The notes beneath the pieces were generated by a model, which saw nothing but the letters and a program-made list of their open reading frames with translations, made no database searches and had not been told where the DNA came from. From contig JBNGIQ010009039.1 of assembly GCA_049999765.1 (NCBI GenBank), forward strand, positions 1 to 64,000: a DNA stretch of 64,000 nt, in the 5' to 3' direction. The position numbers and the translations under genes were made by a program. Shown piece by piece: positions 37,571-50,446 of this stretch (its first letter is position 1; every line of letters starts with the position of its first letter). The stretch is from Phaeoceros laevis (Eukaryota > Anthocerotophyta > Anthocerotopsida > Notothyladales).

Positions 37571-39212
37571 CTACACGCCAGCCTTGGTACTCCATGTCGA
37601 GCCGTCCAGCCAGCTGAAAATTTCGGGAGTCTTCTTGGTGGTCAAGCCGTGGAGACCTTCCGCCACAGCTAGCTGCAACTTGATCTCCCTCTCCCACTTC
37701 AGAGTTGGACCGCGGCGCCCGAACCCATGTCCGTGTCCACGCCCACGCCCACGACCGCGCCCTACCCCATGGTGACGGCCACGGCCAGTGCCCGGTCCAA
37801 CCTCAGCCCCCGCCTGCGCCTCAACTTCCCCCTCGGCCTCGACCTCTGCCCCTTCCTCAAGAAGACCGTGCACTTCTGCCTCCTCCGTATCAGCATGCTC
37901 TTCCACCGCTCCGCCTTCTTTGCCTTCACCTTCGGCGCAGGCACCGGCCCGACGCCTGCGGCCCGGTCCTCCGAACCTCTGACGACCCTCCTCGCCCTCA
38001 GCCAGCGCACCACGGTGCCCGCGGCCCGGGCCGAACCTGCGGTGCTCCGGAGCTTCCGTTGCCTCGCCTTCCTCCCCGGCAGGGCGCTGGCCGTGCGCCC
38101 CGCGTCCGCGGTGACCGTGCCCTCCACGTCCGCGGTGGCCTCTGCCCTGCTGGGAATCGTCCTCCGGAAGGATGTTGAGGCTGTGCAGCAGGTGATGCGC
38201 TTTCGGACGGTCTACCGTCTTCATGATGAAGCCCGCTTCATCGATCACGTTGTTGGAGAGGAAAGCCTCGTGGAGCTTGCGGGATATTTCCTGGTCCAAT
38301 CCTTCGATGTTGTCCGAGAAGAAAGTAGGGGTGATTGGCACTGGATCAGCCACAAGCTCGGCAGTTGGAATTCCTGTGGAGGGACGACGGAAGTTAGGCA
38401 ACGCTAACGCTTTCCTCGAGGGCTGAAGATCAGGGAAACGTAAAGCACAAGGAATTGATCCGGCGGATTAGGTGTTCGAGGAACAGCAATGTGGTAAATG
38501 TGAGGATGCTGGCAGCTGCTTGCCTTTGCTCTTCAATATTTCGATCTCCTTCTTCACCTTGCTGTTTGTGTTCTCATCTTTCAGCAGGTGCGCGAACAAG
38601 GTTGGCGGGTAGGAACCCTTGGATGCGGCCTTGATTGCCTCTTCGGAACCGTGGGAGACGAGGAGCACAGCAGCGAAGATTTTCACCTTCAATGCCAGAG
38701 CCGATACAAAAGCTCCGCCGGAGGCTGAGCCTAAGACGGACAGGTGCAGGTCCTTCAGCTCTGCGTGCTCGCCTGAAAGCAGACATTTCCATGGAGGTAC
38801 GAAGTGAGTATTACATCAAACCTGTGGCAGCAGGTGGCACAAACGTGATCAAAGTTTCAGTAGTTTGCTCACCTTTCCACTCGTTCAAGATCTTCTCCAC
38901 ATTGGCGATGTCCGGAGAGGACTCACTGTAGGACCAGCGATGCTCGACTGAGTTGATGGTTATCACGGCATACCCCTTGTCTAGAGCATATTGCGTAATA
39001 AGGGCCTTGTGGTGTGGACGACCGCGACCGTGGTGTGGACGATCCTCGTGACCCTCAACGTCCCAGTAAGAGGAAGGTCCGCCTCTTCCACTATGTGCAA
39101 TGAACAAAATAGCCTTCGGGTGTTCGGGAATCTGCCAGAAGACTTCAACTCCATGGCGGGTCTCAGATGTAGGGTGCAGCTCGACTGCTCGGTGCTGTTG
39201 TTCGGAAGCCAT
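37571..39212 (-). CDS. Plant alpha/beta-hydrolase-like protein with R/G/H/E-rich insertion
   Basis: Three exons on the minus strand: 39212-38873, 38772-38524, 38373-37571, giving 463 residues. The second intron is GC-AG (AAAG/GCAAGC to CCACAG/GA) and its use restores the family sequence SKGIPTAELVAD. The fold is seen in PKAILFIAHS (first strand), GYAVITINSVEHRW, and a nucleophile-elbow-like LGSASGGAFVSALAL. YPPTLFAHLLKDE and LTP-like ITPTFFSDNIEGLDQ follow, then the C-terminal helix WEREIKLQLAVAEGLHGLTT. This matches a conserved plant family of unknown function that databases sometimes label as a secretion-regulating exchange factor; I do not endorse that function. Two oddities: residues about 270-419 are a low-complexity R/G/H/E-rich block inserted before the last helix, and the loop after SYWD is replaced by a His/Arg-rich stretch. 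Start at 39212 has the best context; a 5' untranslated intron is possible. Confidence 0.8.
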
Positions 39213-39557
39213 TTTCTCAGGATATCTGTTGATGGAGTATGAACAATGCACACGTTAGCCACAGTCATACTATGTCCTAGGCTTGCTATGCTAACAGGCT
39301 CCCATGTAATGGTTCCCACCAAGGATCTGACAGATAAAAAATGCTGAGTTTGGCCGGCTAAGGTGGATTTTCTAAGCAATGAAGACATCCACCGAAACAG
39401 ATGTTTCCAGAAGTTATGAAGCAGCTTTAGGTAGACGACTTGTCCTCTATCTTGTTGCTGTACAATCAAATTTAACATGTGCAGAACACAACTGACAGCT
39501 CGCGATTGAGAGGGGATATGGAAGATGGAAGAATGAACGCGAAGCACAGCAGTTAGT
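39213..39557. other. upstream region of the hydrolase gene
   Basis: Holds the promoter and leader of the minus-strand hydrolase gene. An acceptor-like CAACAG just before the start region suggests a leader intron. Nothing else recognised. Confidence 0.4.
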
Positions 39558-39643
39558 GTTGGCACGACTGGTTGGTCCGACTACAAATTTAAATCNNNNN
39601 NNNNNGTTGGCACGACTGGTTGGTCCGACTACAAATTTAAATC
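39558..39643. other. 10-N assembly gap flanked by identical 38-bp copies
   Basis: Bases 39,558-39,595 (starting GTTGGCACGACTGG) are repeated exactly at 39,606-39,643, separated by ten N. As at 26,689, this looks like two contig ends that overlap but were not merged, so one copy is probably artificial. Confidence 0.85.
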
Positions 39644-41499
39644 CAGACGCAGGCAACTTCCTAAGCAAGAACAAGGATTCACAACAACTACAAGTACATG
39701 GAAGAACGAGGACCTCTTCTTGCTGAATTCCTAGTGCACGCTTCTTCAAAATCTTGTGTCTCAGAGCTCGATGAACTGCTGCTGACTGAATCCTAGGAAG
39801 TGTGTATCCAGAAGTGTGTCCCGGGTAGCTCTTTATATACGCAGCTCTGTCTCGTACAAATAAAACAATAATTCCCGCCGAATCAGACTTGGCCACATTG
39901 ACTTGATATAGTCTAGACTACTTGGGCAAATGCTGGGACCGGGCTGCTGCCGTTACTCCGCTCGGCACGTGGCACTGCTGGGATGAATTATTGTGAAATG
40001 CAACAGCGCACCATATGTCAGAGGGGGAGAGATATGTACGTGGGTTGTATGGCAATGACAAGTGCATGCGCTAAAGGAGTTGTCAGTCTATAGTTGGATG
40101 GACTTCTCAGCAAATTGAACAGAAAACACAGCCACGCGCAACTGCGACTCACCGGCGAATGTCCCAGGTCCATATATTTGAAGCATGTCTTGTGATATGC
40201 CCACGTATGCTAAGGTGTGCCCACCGTCGGGCCGAAGTGACACCCGTCCCCGTCCTGAGAAGGTTTACTCAAACTTGCAATCTTGCACGCCTTAATTGAT
40301 CAAGTATTATCTACTATAATAAAAAAATAGGCCGAGCAGTGCGTACGCCCTAACCCTAATATCATGATGATTTCTTGATTTTTTTTTGAATTTTTTTTTG
40401 TTATAGTAAATTTGTTATTTGTGTTATTTGTGTTATTTATGTTATTTGTTATTTATTATTTGTTATTTGTTATTTACTATTTGTTATTTACTATTTGTTA
40501 CTTATTATTTATTATTTATTATTTGTTATTTGTGTTATTCGTTATTTATTATTTATTATTTGTTATTTATTATTTATTATTTATGTTATTTATTATTTAA
40601 AAAGCTTTTTTTGTTTTGTGTGTTTGTTCATATATTTTATGGGTTGCTCTAAGCGGCTAATTTAGAATATGGGAAATTTTTTACCGATTGTATGAATTTG
40701 AGACGGTGAAATAACTGATTACTATACGAAATATCCGGTTAAAAACCAATTAGTAATTAAAAATTCAGTTAATATTTATCAAAAAACAATTGGAACGTGC
40801 ATGTTTTGATTACTTAAATATTGTATGAGTTTAAATACTATATAAACTAGGTAGCACGTACTTTGTGTATGAATTTGGGGGCTAAACCGTACTTGGTGTA
40901 TGAGTTTGGGGCAGTTATTCGGTGTATGCGTTTGGTGCAGTTGGCGCCATTCAGTTATTTGGACTCACAGATTTTACTTGAAACTTACAGATTCTGCTAG
41001 TAGTCGATCTATCCTTGACCGACTGGCATACAAGAACGGTTGTTCATCGGATACACTTTGGTGTGTAAGTAACAAGCCTACATGAAAACGATTGCTCATA
41101 GTTACAAACCAGAGGCCTCGATACTTTCGGTGGTAATTAACTGAATGGCCTGTAGGCCCCCGAGGGCTGATCAGGGACGGCAAAGTTTCGACTTTACCGT
41201 ACCCTGGAACCCTTCGAAACGTGGTGCCAAACGACCCGAAGGTTGGCCATAAAGCCCTGGATACCAGGACCGGCTGTAAAGCCCCGTGTGTTAGAGAAGT
41301 CGGTGGTAAATAAGTCGGTGGTAAATAAGACTCCACGCCTGCAAGGAAGCGCAGGTCAAGTAACAGACGTTAGCCGAAAATCTTAAACGTTTTCTGTGCT
41401 GGTATACAGCAACCTGAAACCATTTGACCGCACACACAGACCGTGGATGTCGTTGGCTATGCTGGTGTACTTTCATCAGACTATGAAAGCTGCTTTCAG
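39644..41499. other. intergenic, low complexity, no gene recognised
   Basis: Between about 40,399 and 40,598 there is a (TTATTTG)n/(TTATTTA)n low-complexity tract. Its plus-strand open frames (repeats of YYLLFVI) are artefacts. The flanks are AT-rich. A near-perfect hairpin (GGGACGGCAAAGT, loop TTCG, complementary arm) lies around 41,170-41,204, possibly a transposon end. The last 200 bp must contain the COQ5 3' untranslated region. Confidence 0.5.
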
Positions 41500-43178
<1,679 letters not shown>

Positions 43179-43208
43179 CAATCAGACGCGCCACAGGCTT
43201 TCCGATAT

Positions 43209-43395
43209 CCGAACACCAACAACGCTATTGGTGATTGGGTGATACACTGTGTGCCCTTTAGGAGTGCTTCGAAGTTAGGGGCCGCAGTGACGCAGTGACG
43301 GGGGCCACGGGACGCTTTTCGAATTCCCAACACCAACAACGCTCTTTGTGATACTGTTAGCCCTTTAGAAGTTAGGGGCCGTGCCGGATGTATGA
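43209..43395. repeat. degenerate ~118-bp tandem duplication upstream of COQ5
   Basis: Shared phrases ACACCAACAACGCT (43,212 and about 43,331), then TTGTGAT or TTGGTGAT, GCCCTTTAG and GAAGTTAGGGGCCG recur in the same order. The second copy is shorter. The array sits just upstream of the COQ5 start, in its probable promoter or leader. Confidence 0.7.
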
Positions 43396-43502
43396 TACTC
43401 TTCGTTATCTCGCACGTCAAAAAACTATCTCTAGTTGTATATTGAAAATAAATGTGAAGTGATGAGAACAAGTCTTTTCATACATGTGGCACCAATGGGC
43501 AC

Positions 43503-44360
43503 CTACATTGTGATATGCACATAGTAGGACATGAAAAACGCAGTGGTATTGGTCTTCTCAGCATGTTCCTTCGAGCTGTGCTTCCGAGTGGAGGGAAGAG
43601 TAGCCGTGCTTGGGCACATCAGGAAATTCCGGTATCCCAGACTTCCAATTTGTTGCTCAGCACGAACAGCTGTCAAGATAATCCACGTCTTAGTCCAGAA
43701 ATTCAGAAGAACAAAACGCTTCATTCTAGGAACTGCCCACAGGTTACAGGGGAGTATGGAACCTGTGGACATGTCATGCCCGCAGTAAAGCTCGTAAGCC
43801 CGCTCTGCCCGGAGAACTGGCAACCGGCCTTCTCTTGCGTAAACTGCCAAGGCCTGCTTCATGACTTGAGTTCGATCTGACTGAGACCCTACAATCACCT
43901 TCAATGCGCCAGGGCTTCCCCTCATTGTGATGTTGAGTAGTATCCGGGAATTCTCCCCTGCTTTCCTCTGGAAAAACTTTGATCAGACATGCGATCATGC
44001 CTTCTTATATCGACAGTCTGAGGAGCTGTATGAAAATCAGAAAGAAGAAAATGGAGGATGTGGGCAAACCTGGTTGCTGTTGAAAAGTTGAGCCAAAGCT
44101 GATGTAGGAAGCGTCCTCTCTGACTCCCTCCTCTTGAGTAGAGACACATCAGGTCGGGCAATGATGTGAGCAAGGTCAAAGTCATTCTCCACCGGCATGT
44201 CTGTACTAGTCCAACATTTCTTCAGGAAATGGTTGGTGCTCGTGTTGGTCTTCTCATACATGCTAGAACACTTGCGCAGGGATGTTCCAGAGAACGAGCT
44301 GGAAGCTTCAAAGTACTTATCCGGTGAATTCGAGGATTCCCGCTGCCTCTTGTGTTCCAT
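43503..44360 (-). CDS. At4g22758-like plant protein (DUF7054-type), function unknown
   Basis: Three exons on the minus strand: 44360-44070, 43967-43763, 43669-43503, in phase, giving 220 residues. Residues 1-97 are low-complexity and Ser/Arg-rich. The conserved domain starts at SRILLNITMRGSPGALKVIV and continues with MKQALAVYAREGRLPVL, the YELYCGHDMS strand and IGSLGYRNFLMCP. This is the order seen in the plant family around Arabidopsis At4g22758, with a ubiquitin-like arrangement of strands; no biochemical role is known to me. The start was placed at 44360 because a good leader intron (GCCT/GTGAGT to GGCAG/AGCAG) removes an upstream in-frame ATG at 44438. The exon 2 donor GTTCCA is weak, which is the main uncertainty. 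Confidence 0.75.
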
Positions 44361-46379
44361 CTCTGCTCTGCCACTTCCCCAGGAGCAGAGGTGGAGCAGA
44401 TAGTCGAAATACTCACAGGCACTCCTCAGAGCACACATACATCAGCTAGTCCGGAAACACAGCCCGGCCCCGATGACCATCTGGTCTGCAAGACAGCAGA
44501 AACACCTCCACATCCCAAACACCCTCACTGGATTTGGCCGCGGAAGAATTGAAATGCCGCCGAAAGTAGAGTCTCCTCACATACTTCAACGTCTCTCACA
44601 CGTACCCCAGCACCCTGGCATCTAAACAGTCAGTTGCCAAACACTGGACCTCAGGATTCTTGGAAGCTAGAAACACACAAAGTTGCCATTCCGTAATCGA
44701 GTTCGTGTAAAATTGGAGCTCCAGTTCTCACCGTTATGAAGGTCTTCTTGCAACCTGCCGTGTGCCGGCACCATTCTCACAACCAAGCCATGGCTGCAGA
44801 CCGCATCTCCCTCAAAGTGCGGATGACAATACTGTGCTGAACTCTCCACGCAATTGCAGAAGATGAAATCTCGACTGAAGCACCAGAGAATATTGTCCAG
44901 CCGCGAAACCAAACTGCCTCATATAGAACCGAGCCCGCATCTTCTTGAAGGTGAGTGGCATCCGCCTGCTAGCAAGTAGCAAGTAGCTTCTCAATGCCTG
45001 GATCAGCTCGGCAGAACACGAGTCAGGCCCCACCCTCAGGTCTGCGAGCAATCCAAACATGAGTCTGTCTAGGGCCAATCTCAGAAACTTCCTCAACTAG
45101 GCAATTTCTGGACCGGTGACGGTCAAGGAGTAACTGAAATGCACCTCTAAGAATGGAGCTCGGTGTGGATCCCACCTTCTAGCCGAAGTAACTGCACATG
45201 TTTCACTCTCATTGCTCTGATTAACAGCAACATAGCATGATAGTACTCCTTGCAGCGACGTGTGTCCGACCACCTAAACGGCAGTACTAGCCAGTGATGA
45301 ATCCCAGGCAGCCGACCCAAGCAGGTGCAGGGGAGCAACAAAATAGGTGAATCAGTGGCTGCAATTGCGTCGCGTTCTTCGCAACAGCTTCTCACTACAA
45401 GAGTGGTAGATCTGCTCCTTCAGCCTCCACCACAGATCAAATAACCTGCCGTGCCATGTAGTGTTGTCAGATTTTATTGGGGTCAGGGCTGGCTTCTAGT
45501 CAATTCCTGAAAAATAATCTACGAGACTCAGTGAGCAACTTGCACGAAAAACAAGCGGCGATCCTGACTAGAGACTGGATGCCGCGTGCACAAGACGCAA
45601 CATGTGTCCTGCTCGGACAAGGAAGGATCAAACTATTCTAGACAATGGCAATGTATGCCACTAGAAACAAAGTTTGCATAGTGGATCAAATCCGGCAACC
45701 TATGAGCTCTCGTCTCACCAGTGAAGCATGACACAAGGGGCTAGTTTCACCAGTACAGCATGCCGCTAGTGGCCAGATCAGGGACACCGAATCCAGGGCC
45801 ACGCGGAATTCGCTACTTGTTCCTTATAAGGAGGAACCTCCGAGGAAGCCAAGCTGAGGGGACTATACTCCTCCTTTTTACCTGTCTGCGGTAATCTGCT
45901 TGCAGGATCTCAGGCGCACTCACTGACAGCAGCTGTCGAGGTGGCGTGAGCAATGCGGAAGGCGCGCCGCCCTACCCGCCGGTATCCACCGGCGTGTTGG
46001 CTCGCCGAGGTGTCGCCTTCGGGGCTGGTGCCGAGTCCTGGTTGCCTCTAGGTTTGGACATGCTGTGGCTAGCAGTGATGTGTGAAATCATTATGCCGCT
46101 GATGTGACTGTTTCGATTTTTCGATCACTGGGGGTGGTGGTGGTGGGGGGGGGGGTTGTAGACTAGTGGACATCGTGAGTCCTGATTTATTCCACCGAGA
46201 ATTGGACACTTTTAGACACAAAACGACTATGCTCAGAGTAGTAGTAGTAAGTTGATTATTGTGTTTAGCCCACTCCAATGGGAATTGAGCACCCCGCCAG
46301 GTTTTTCGACCGGCAACCGGGAGCTCCCCATCCAGGGATCTTCGTCGACAGCCGGGAGCCCTCATCCGGGGGCCGAAGA
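44361..46379. other. intergenic, no gene recognised
   Basis: Contains the leader and promoter of the At4g22758-like gene and then about 1.5 kb without a recognisable coding frame. A (GGT)n/poly-G tract sits at about 46,132-46,157. Minus-strand frames between 44,660 and 45,400 are open by chance and match no family. Confidence 0.4.
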
Positions 46380-46690
46380 ATCCAAACGACTATGCTCAGA
46401 ATGTCTTGCAGATGGCCACCTTGTTTGGGTTAAAATGAACAAGGAATGCACAATCCACTGAACGACGATTCTCAGGATGTTCTGCCGATGGCGACCTTTT
46501 TCAGGGTAAAATGAACAAGGAATGCACAATCCACTGAACGACGATTCTCAGGATGTTCTGCAGATGGCCACCTTTTTCAGGGTAAACTGAACAAGGAATG
46601 CACAATCCACTCTGAACCACGATTCTCAGGATGTTCTGCAGATGGCCACCTTTTTCAGGGTAAATTGAAGGAATGAACATCCATTGAACG
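46380..46690. repeat. four ~75-bp tandem repeat units
   Basis: The phrase AACAAGGAATGCACAATCCA recurs at about 46,438, 46,512 and 46,588, with CTCAGGATGTTCTGCAGATG and GCCACCTTTTTCAGGG in each unit. The first unit (from 46,385) and the last are diverged. No coding capacity. Confidence 0.9.
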
Positions 46691-47010
46691 CTTTGCTACG
46701 TCTCACAAATAAGAGGCCCACATTACATAGTTATATAGTACAGCGGTGCTACAAAAACAGCTCTCAGCCAATTCAACCCGCGTCCAAGTATGCAGCAGTC
46801 AGTGTCAACTGGTTGCACTAGGAAAGAGTCATGTCGTTTCCTGACATGACTCCACCCCACCATAGCCTCGAAGCAGCCTGCTTTGAAAAGCCTGCACACT
46901 GGCTTCAATAATCTAGGCACGAAACAGCAGCTATCTGAGCAGACGATGGCTCTCATGGAACTTGGGTGCCGGAGTGACTGCTAAAGATAGGTGGTGGCAC
47001 AAACTTGGAA

Positions 47011-49868
47011 TCACAAAGACCAACTTGACTTAAGCATGATGGCCGGTGTTCGTGCCTGCTTGTTTAGCACATACAGGAGACCTGGTTGCAGAACGAAACC
47101 TTGACCACAATTCAACCGAAGGAAAGCCTCCACCTGCAACTGGGAGTGACCTGTCTCACCAGAAAAGCTCTCGTCCCCTCTGGATGAACTCCAAAAATCA
47201 GGCCTTGACTGCCCAATAGTCAGACCTCCACCAATCTGTGCTTCTGCAGACTTTGCAATGCTGATTGCCCATTGAAGCTGGCTCTTGTCAGATTCCAAAT
47301 CACCCCGTTCCACCTGAGCCCATCCACCAATGTTTACTGGACCAATATCTGCTTCTCCAGAGAGTGCAAATGACTGCATAGCTGTCCCTTGACTATCAAG
47401 ACCACCCATATCCAGTTCGGAAGTACTCCAGTTTACAAGCTGACCATTGTTAACAGACCCATTTGACGTTCGAGGAGTAGTTGAAGATACTGAAGACTTT
47501 GTCTTACTCAAAACTAGAGGTCCCATCTCACTCCAGTGCAAATTGTGATCAGAAGGTAGAGGTGGGCTTGGCCAATAACGGTTTGATGCCAACAAGGAGA
47601 ATGCCATAAAGTCAGCAGGAACAGCAGTAACTTGAGCAAATGTGCTTAAGCATAGAGGAGCACCAGTATCGGCTGATTCCAAGTTGGAAAAACTGTTCTC
47701 CCAGCCTCTCACATACTGTGAAAGCGACCACACAGATCTCATCCCCTTAAATACTGCTCCAATTCCCGAACCTTTACAGTGGTTAAGAAGTGCTGGCCCG
47801 TTGCTAGCGAAGGAAGTCAGTCCAATGTCCTGTTCCAAACAGAAACCCCAGCTTAGATGAATAAAAGCTAAGAAAGTGCTGCAAACACCACAGGCAAAGT
47901 GAAATGACCATGGCACACCTGCACTGGGTTCACTGCTTGAAGCATGTCATTGCTGTCCCCTCCAAGCGGCGCAACCGACACAGTCACACGGTCATTGACT
48001 TCAGCTGTGTAAGCAACCTTTCTCAAAGAAATTGGACCCCCAAATGCTCCACTAGCCCCAGCTTCACTTCCTTGCCCAGCAACACATTCTGTTACCAGCT
48101 TGTCTTTGTCTCTGAAAGAGGTCTCAAACTTGAACTTGACTTCCAGCCCAGTGAGCATCCCTGATTGTTCAAGGGCAGATCGAGATCCGCGGCTGCTGCT
48201 GTCGTTCATGAGAACCATGGCAGCTCCTGCATTCACCTGCCCTGTCAGTCTGGTTTTTGCCAAGCCAAAAGAGCTGCCCGAGTTCTTTGAATTCCGCAAG
48301 CCTGTATGCAACTCAAGTTTGTCAAGGCGTTCTCGAATCTTCAACAAGTCCGAAAATGTCTCCCGCTGCAAACGCCGCAAAGCACCAGTCTGCACCAATG
48401 TACGTGAACTAGCATTTCAACGTTTCACCCAAGAAATAAAAGAAAAGAAGAGTTCTCAACAAGCATAATCAACTACCTCAGCTTTTCTTGCAAGGGATTC
48501 ATCACCAGAGCCCTCAAATATAAGTTTCATGACTTGTGCTGCTGTCTGCTCGATAATGTGTTTCCTCTCATCTTCGTTATATTCTATAGAAGTACTTAAG
48601 TTGCCACTCTTTCCACTGGGTGATAAAGATTGCACAAATCCTGAAATCCAGTCAAAAAAGTCCCCCTTCTCTTGCCTGGGCTCTTGCTTCTCTGAAGAGC
48701 CTCCAGGATGCACCTCAAGATTAGCACCAGGAGACTGTGAAGGGAGCTTCAATCCTGATACAGGGGTTCCCACAGCCTCGAAGTTCTGAGACGTCTCCGA
48801 GTGGTTGGGAAACGAGGTAAACGCCCCACCTGGATGATTTTCAAGCTCAGCTGGAGGTGGAGCACTCGGTATCTTAATATCCGAGGTTGGTGGCCCTAAA
48901 GATGCAAGATCAAATGAGGTCTCTGTCTGTGCATCAGGCTGGTCCTCAGGGACAGAGTGGCGTTTTGACTGCCGCATTTTCTCTGGCTGGCCAGAAAGAC
49001 CATTGGGAGGGCTTCCCGGATACGACTGGAAACTGCTCTGAGGAAGCTGACTGGGAATATTGACGGAGGCAAAAGGTCCAGCTAACTGGAAGTTGGGATT
49101 CAGCTGATTTTCCTGCTCCTGCTCTTCGCCAGAGCCAGTAACGTCCGTCAAGCTTTCGAGATTACTCCTCTGGTCTCCAAACCCGTCTCCCCCGCCTCCA
49201 CCAGAACCATGACGCCCTCCTGCATTGCCCCCACCCTCTCCATTACTGGTGCCAAGGTCACCCACGTCTGAAAAGTCTCCATCCAAATGCCCATCCTTAT
49301 TCAACCTCTCTATCCCCATCGCTACACCATACCCCGTCAAACCACTGACCATAGCTGAGGCAGCCCTCCGAGGAACCGAGAAATCTTGGGACCCGTCCCC
49401 ACGTCCTTCTCCTTGTGAAGCAGCAATTGTCTGACTGCAATTGTAGTCCAGGCTACATGGATCAGGAACCTTTCCCTTCCTTCTCCCAAGTTTCGACAGA
49501 TTTCGCAAAGCCTTCGCCAAGACGGACCGTTTTTTTTTAGAGGTGTGAGCATCGGCACATTCTTGGATCGGCATAGACGCATGACAAGCCAAGTCATCGT
49601 CATACCGGAAAGACCTTTCCAAAATGTCAGCCCGAAAGGACGATTCTCTGGAAGGCGGACTTCGAAACGAAGAAGACCTGAAGGAAGCGGATCTGGACAA
49701 AGAGGAAGGAGAACTGTCGACCGCCGGCAATGGGAGGTGGTTGCTCCTAGCCTGCTTGCTCTTCAACCAAGCCCGCGCCGCCTTGTGGACAGATGCCCTG
49801 AACCCCGACGGTGCGGGAGTCTCGCTTCTCACAGTCAAAGACTGCCGGGAGACCAACGACGTCTCCAT
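47011..49868 (-). CDS. Unrecognised conserved-looking plant protein, 893 aa
   Basis: Three exons on the minus strand: 49868-48477, 48389-47919, 47829-47011, all joined in phase 0, giving 893 residues. Residues 1-400 are Ser/Pro/Gly-rich and probably disordered, with a basic Ser/Arg start (FRSSSFRSPPSRESSFR) and a KKRSVLAKALRNLSKLGRRK patch. From about 400 the protein becomes ordered: GDFFDWISGFVQSLSPSG, then a helix with ERKHIIEQTAAQVMKLIFEG and LRRLQRETFSDLLKIRERL. After that come many short alternating segments rich in Gly, Ser and aromatic residues (SGIGAVFKGMRSVWSLSQYV, NIGGWAQVERGDLES), which look like beta strands. The clean splice phases and long frame make it a real gene. I do not recognise the family; a membrane beta-barrel-like C-terminal half is only a guess. 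The ATG at 49868 is the first in frame. Confidence 0.7.
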
Positions 49869-50446
49869 GCTGGCCAAGCTCGCCTCCCAGATCTCAGCAC
49901 ACTCGAAGCATTGCTGATGTAGACCTACTTCCTTTTTACTGTTCTGTGCCCTCCAACTCTTCCAGATATACCTTCGATGACAGGAAGCTGTTCCACATTC
50001 AATACTCTACTCTGCCTGAGCGTATTTCTATGAGCGCAAGCCTGCGGCCATCGCCGTGCGATCTTCTGTAGCCGCTCCACCCTTACCCGAGGCTGGACTG
50101 CCCCTTACATGCTCTTCGCCAATCCGATGGCGGGAAAATATTGGAACAAGCCAGGTGTACCAGTCACGTCAGGCTGAAGTTGGTCCATGTGGCATTCCCG
50201 ACTTTCCCAGGACAATGTACCAACTTAATCAAGCACTTTTTTAGGGTCTGACTGTAGATTAACAGTGGCTTGCACGCTGTTAGGGTTCTCGAACTTTGTG
50301 CGTTGCAAGCATCGCCACACACATCGTAGCATCTCTGGAAGGTGATCCCAGGCTTGGTGAACTGTTCTCTTCTCGGGATTGTAGCAGCAATTTGAGGAGG
50401 TCGGGACAGCAGCACTGCCGGGAGCTGCTAGCAGCAATTGAAGAAA
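49869..50446. promoter_or_regulatory. shared intergenic region of divergent 893-aa gene and FAX gene
   Basis: The two start codons are 578 bp apart on opposite strands, so both promoters and leaders are here. No TATA box stands out. A bidirectional promoter is possible on geometry alone. Confidence 0.45.

Noticed and set aside
37727-38407. 226- and 157-codon plus-strand frames opposite the hydrolase gene
   Set aside because: They run across the R/G/H/E-rich block, where the GC-rich repeat removes stop codons on both strands. The minus strand has the family-matching protein and consistent splice phases.
40412-40652. Plus-strand frames encoding repeated YYLLFVI peptides
   Set aside because: Pure translation of a TTATTTG/TTATTTA low-complexity tract, with no promoter or conserved domain.
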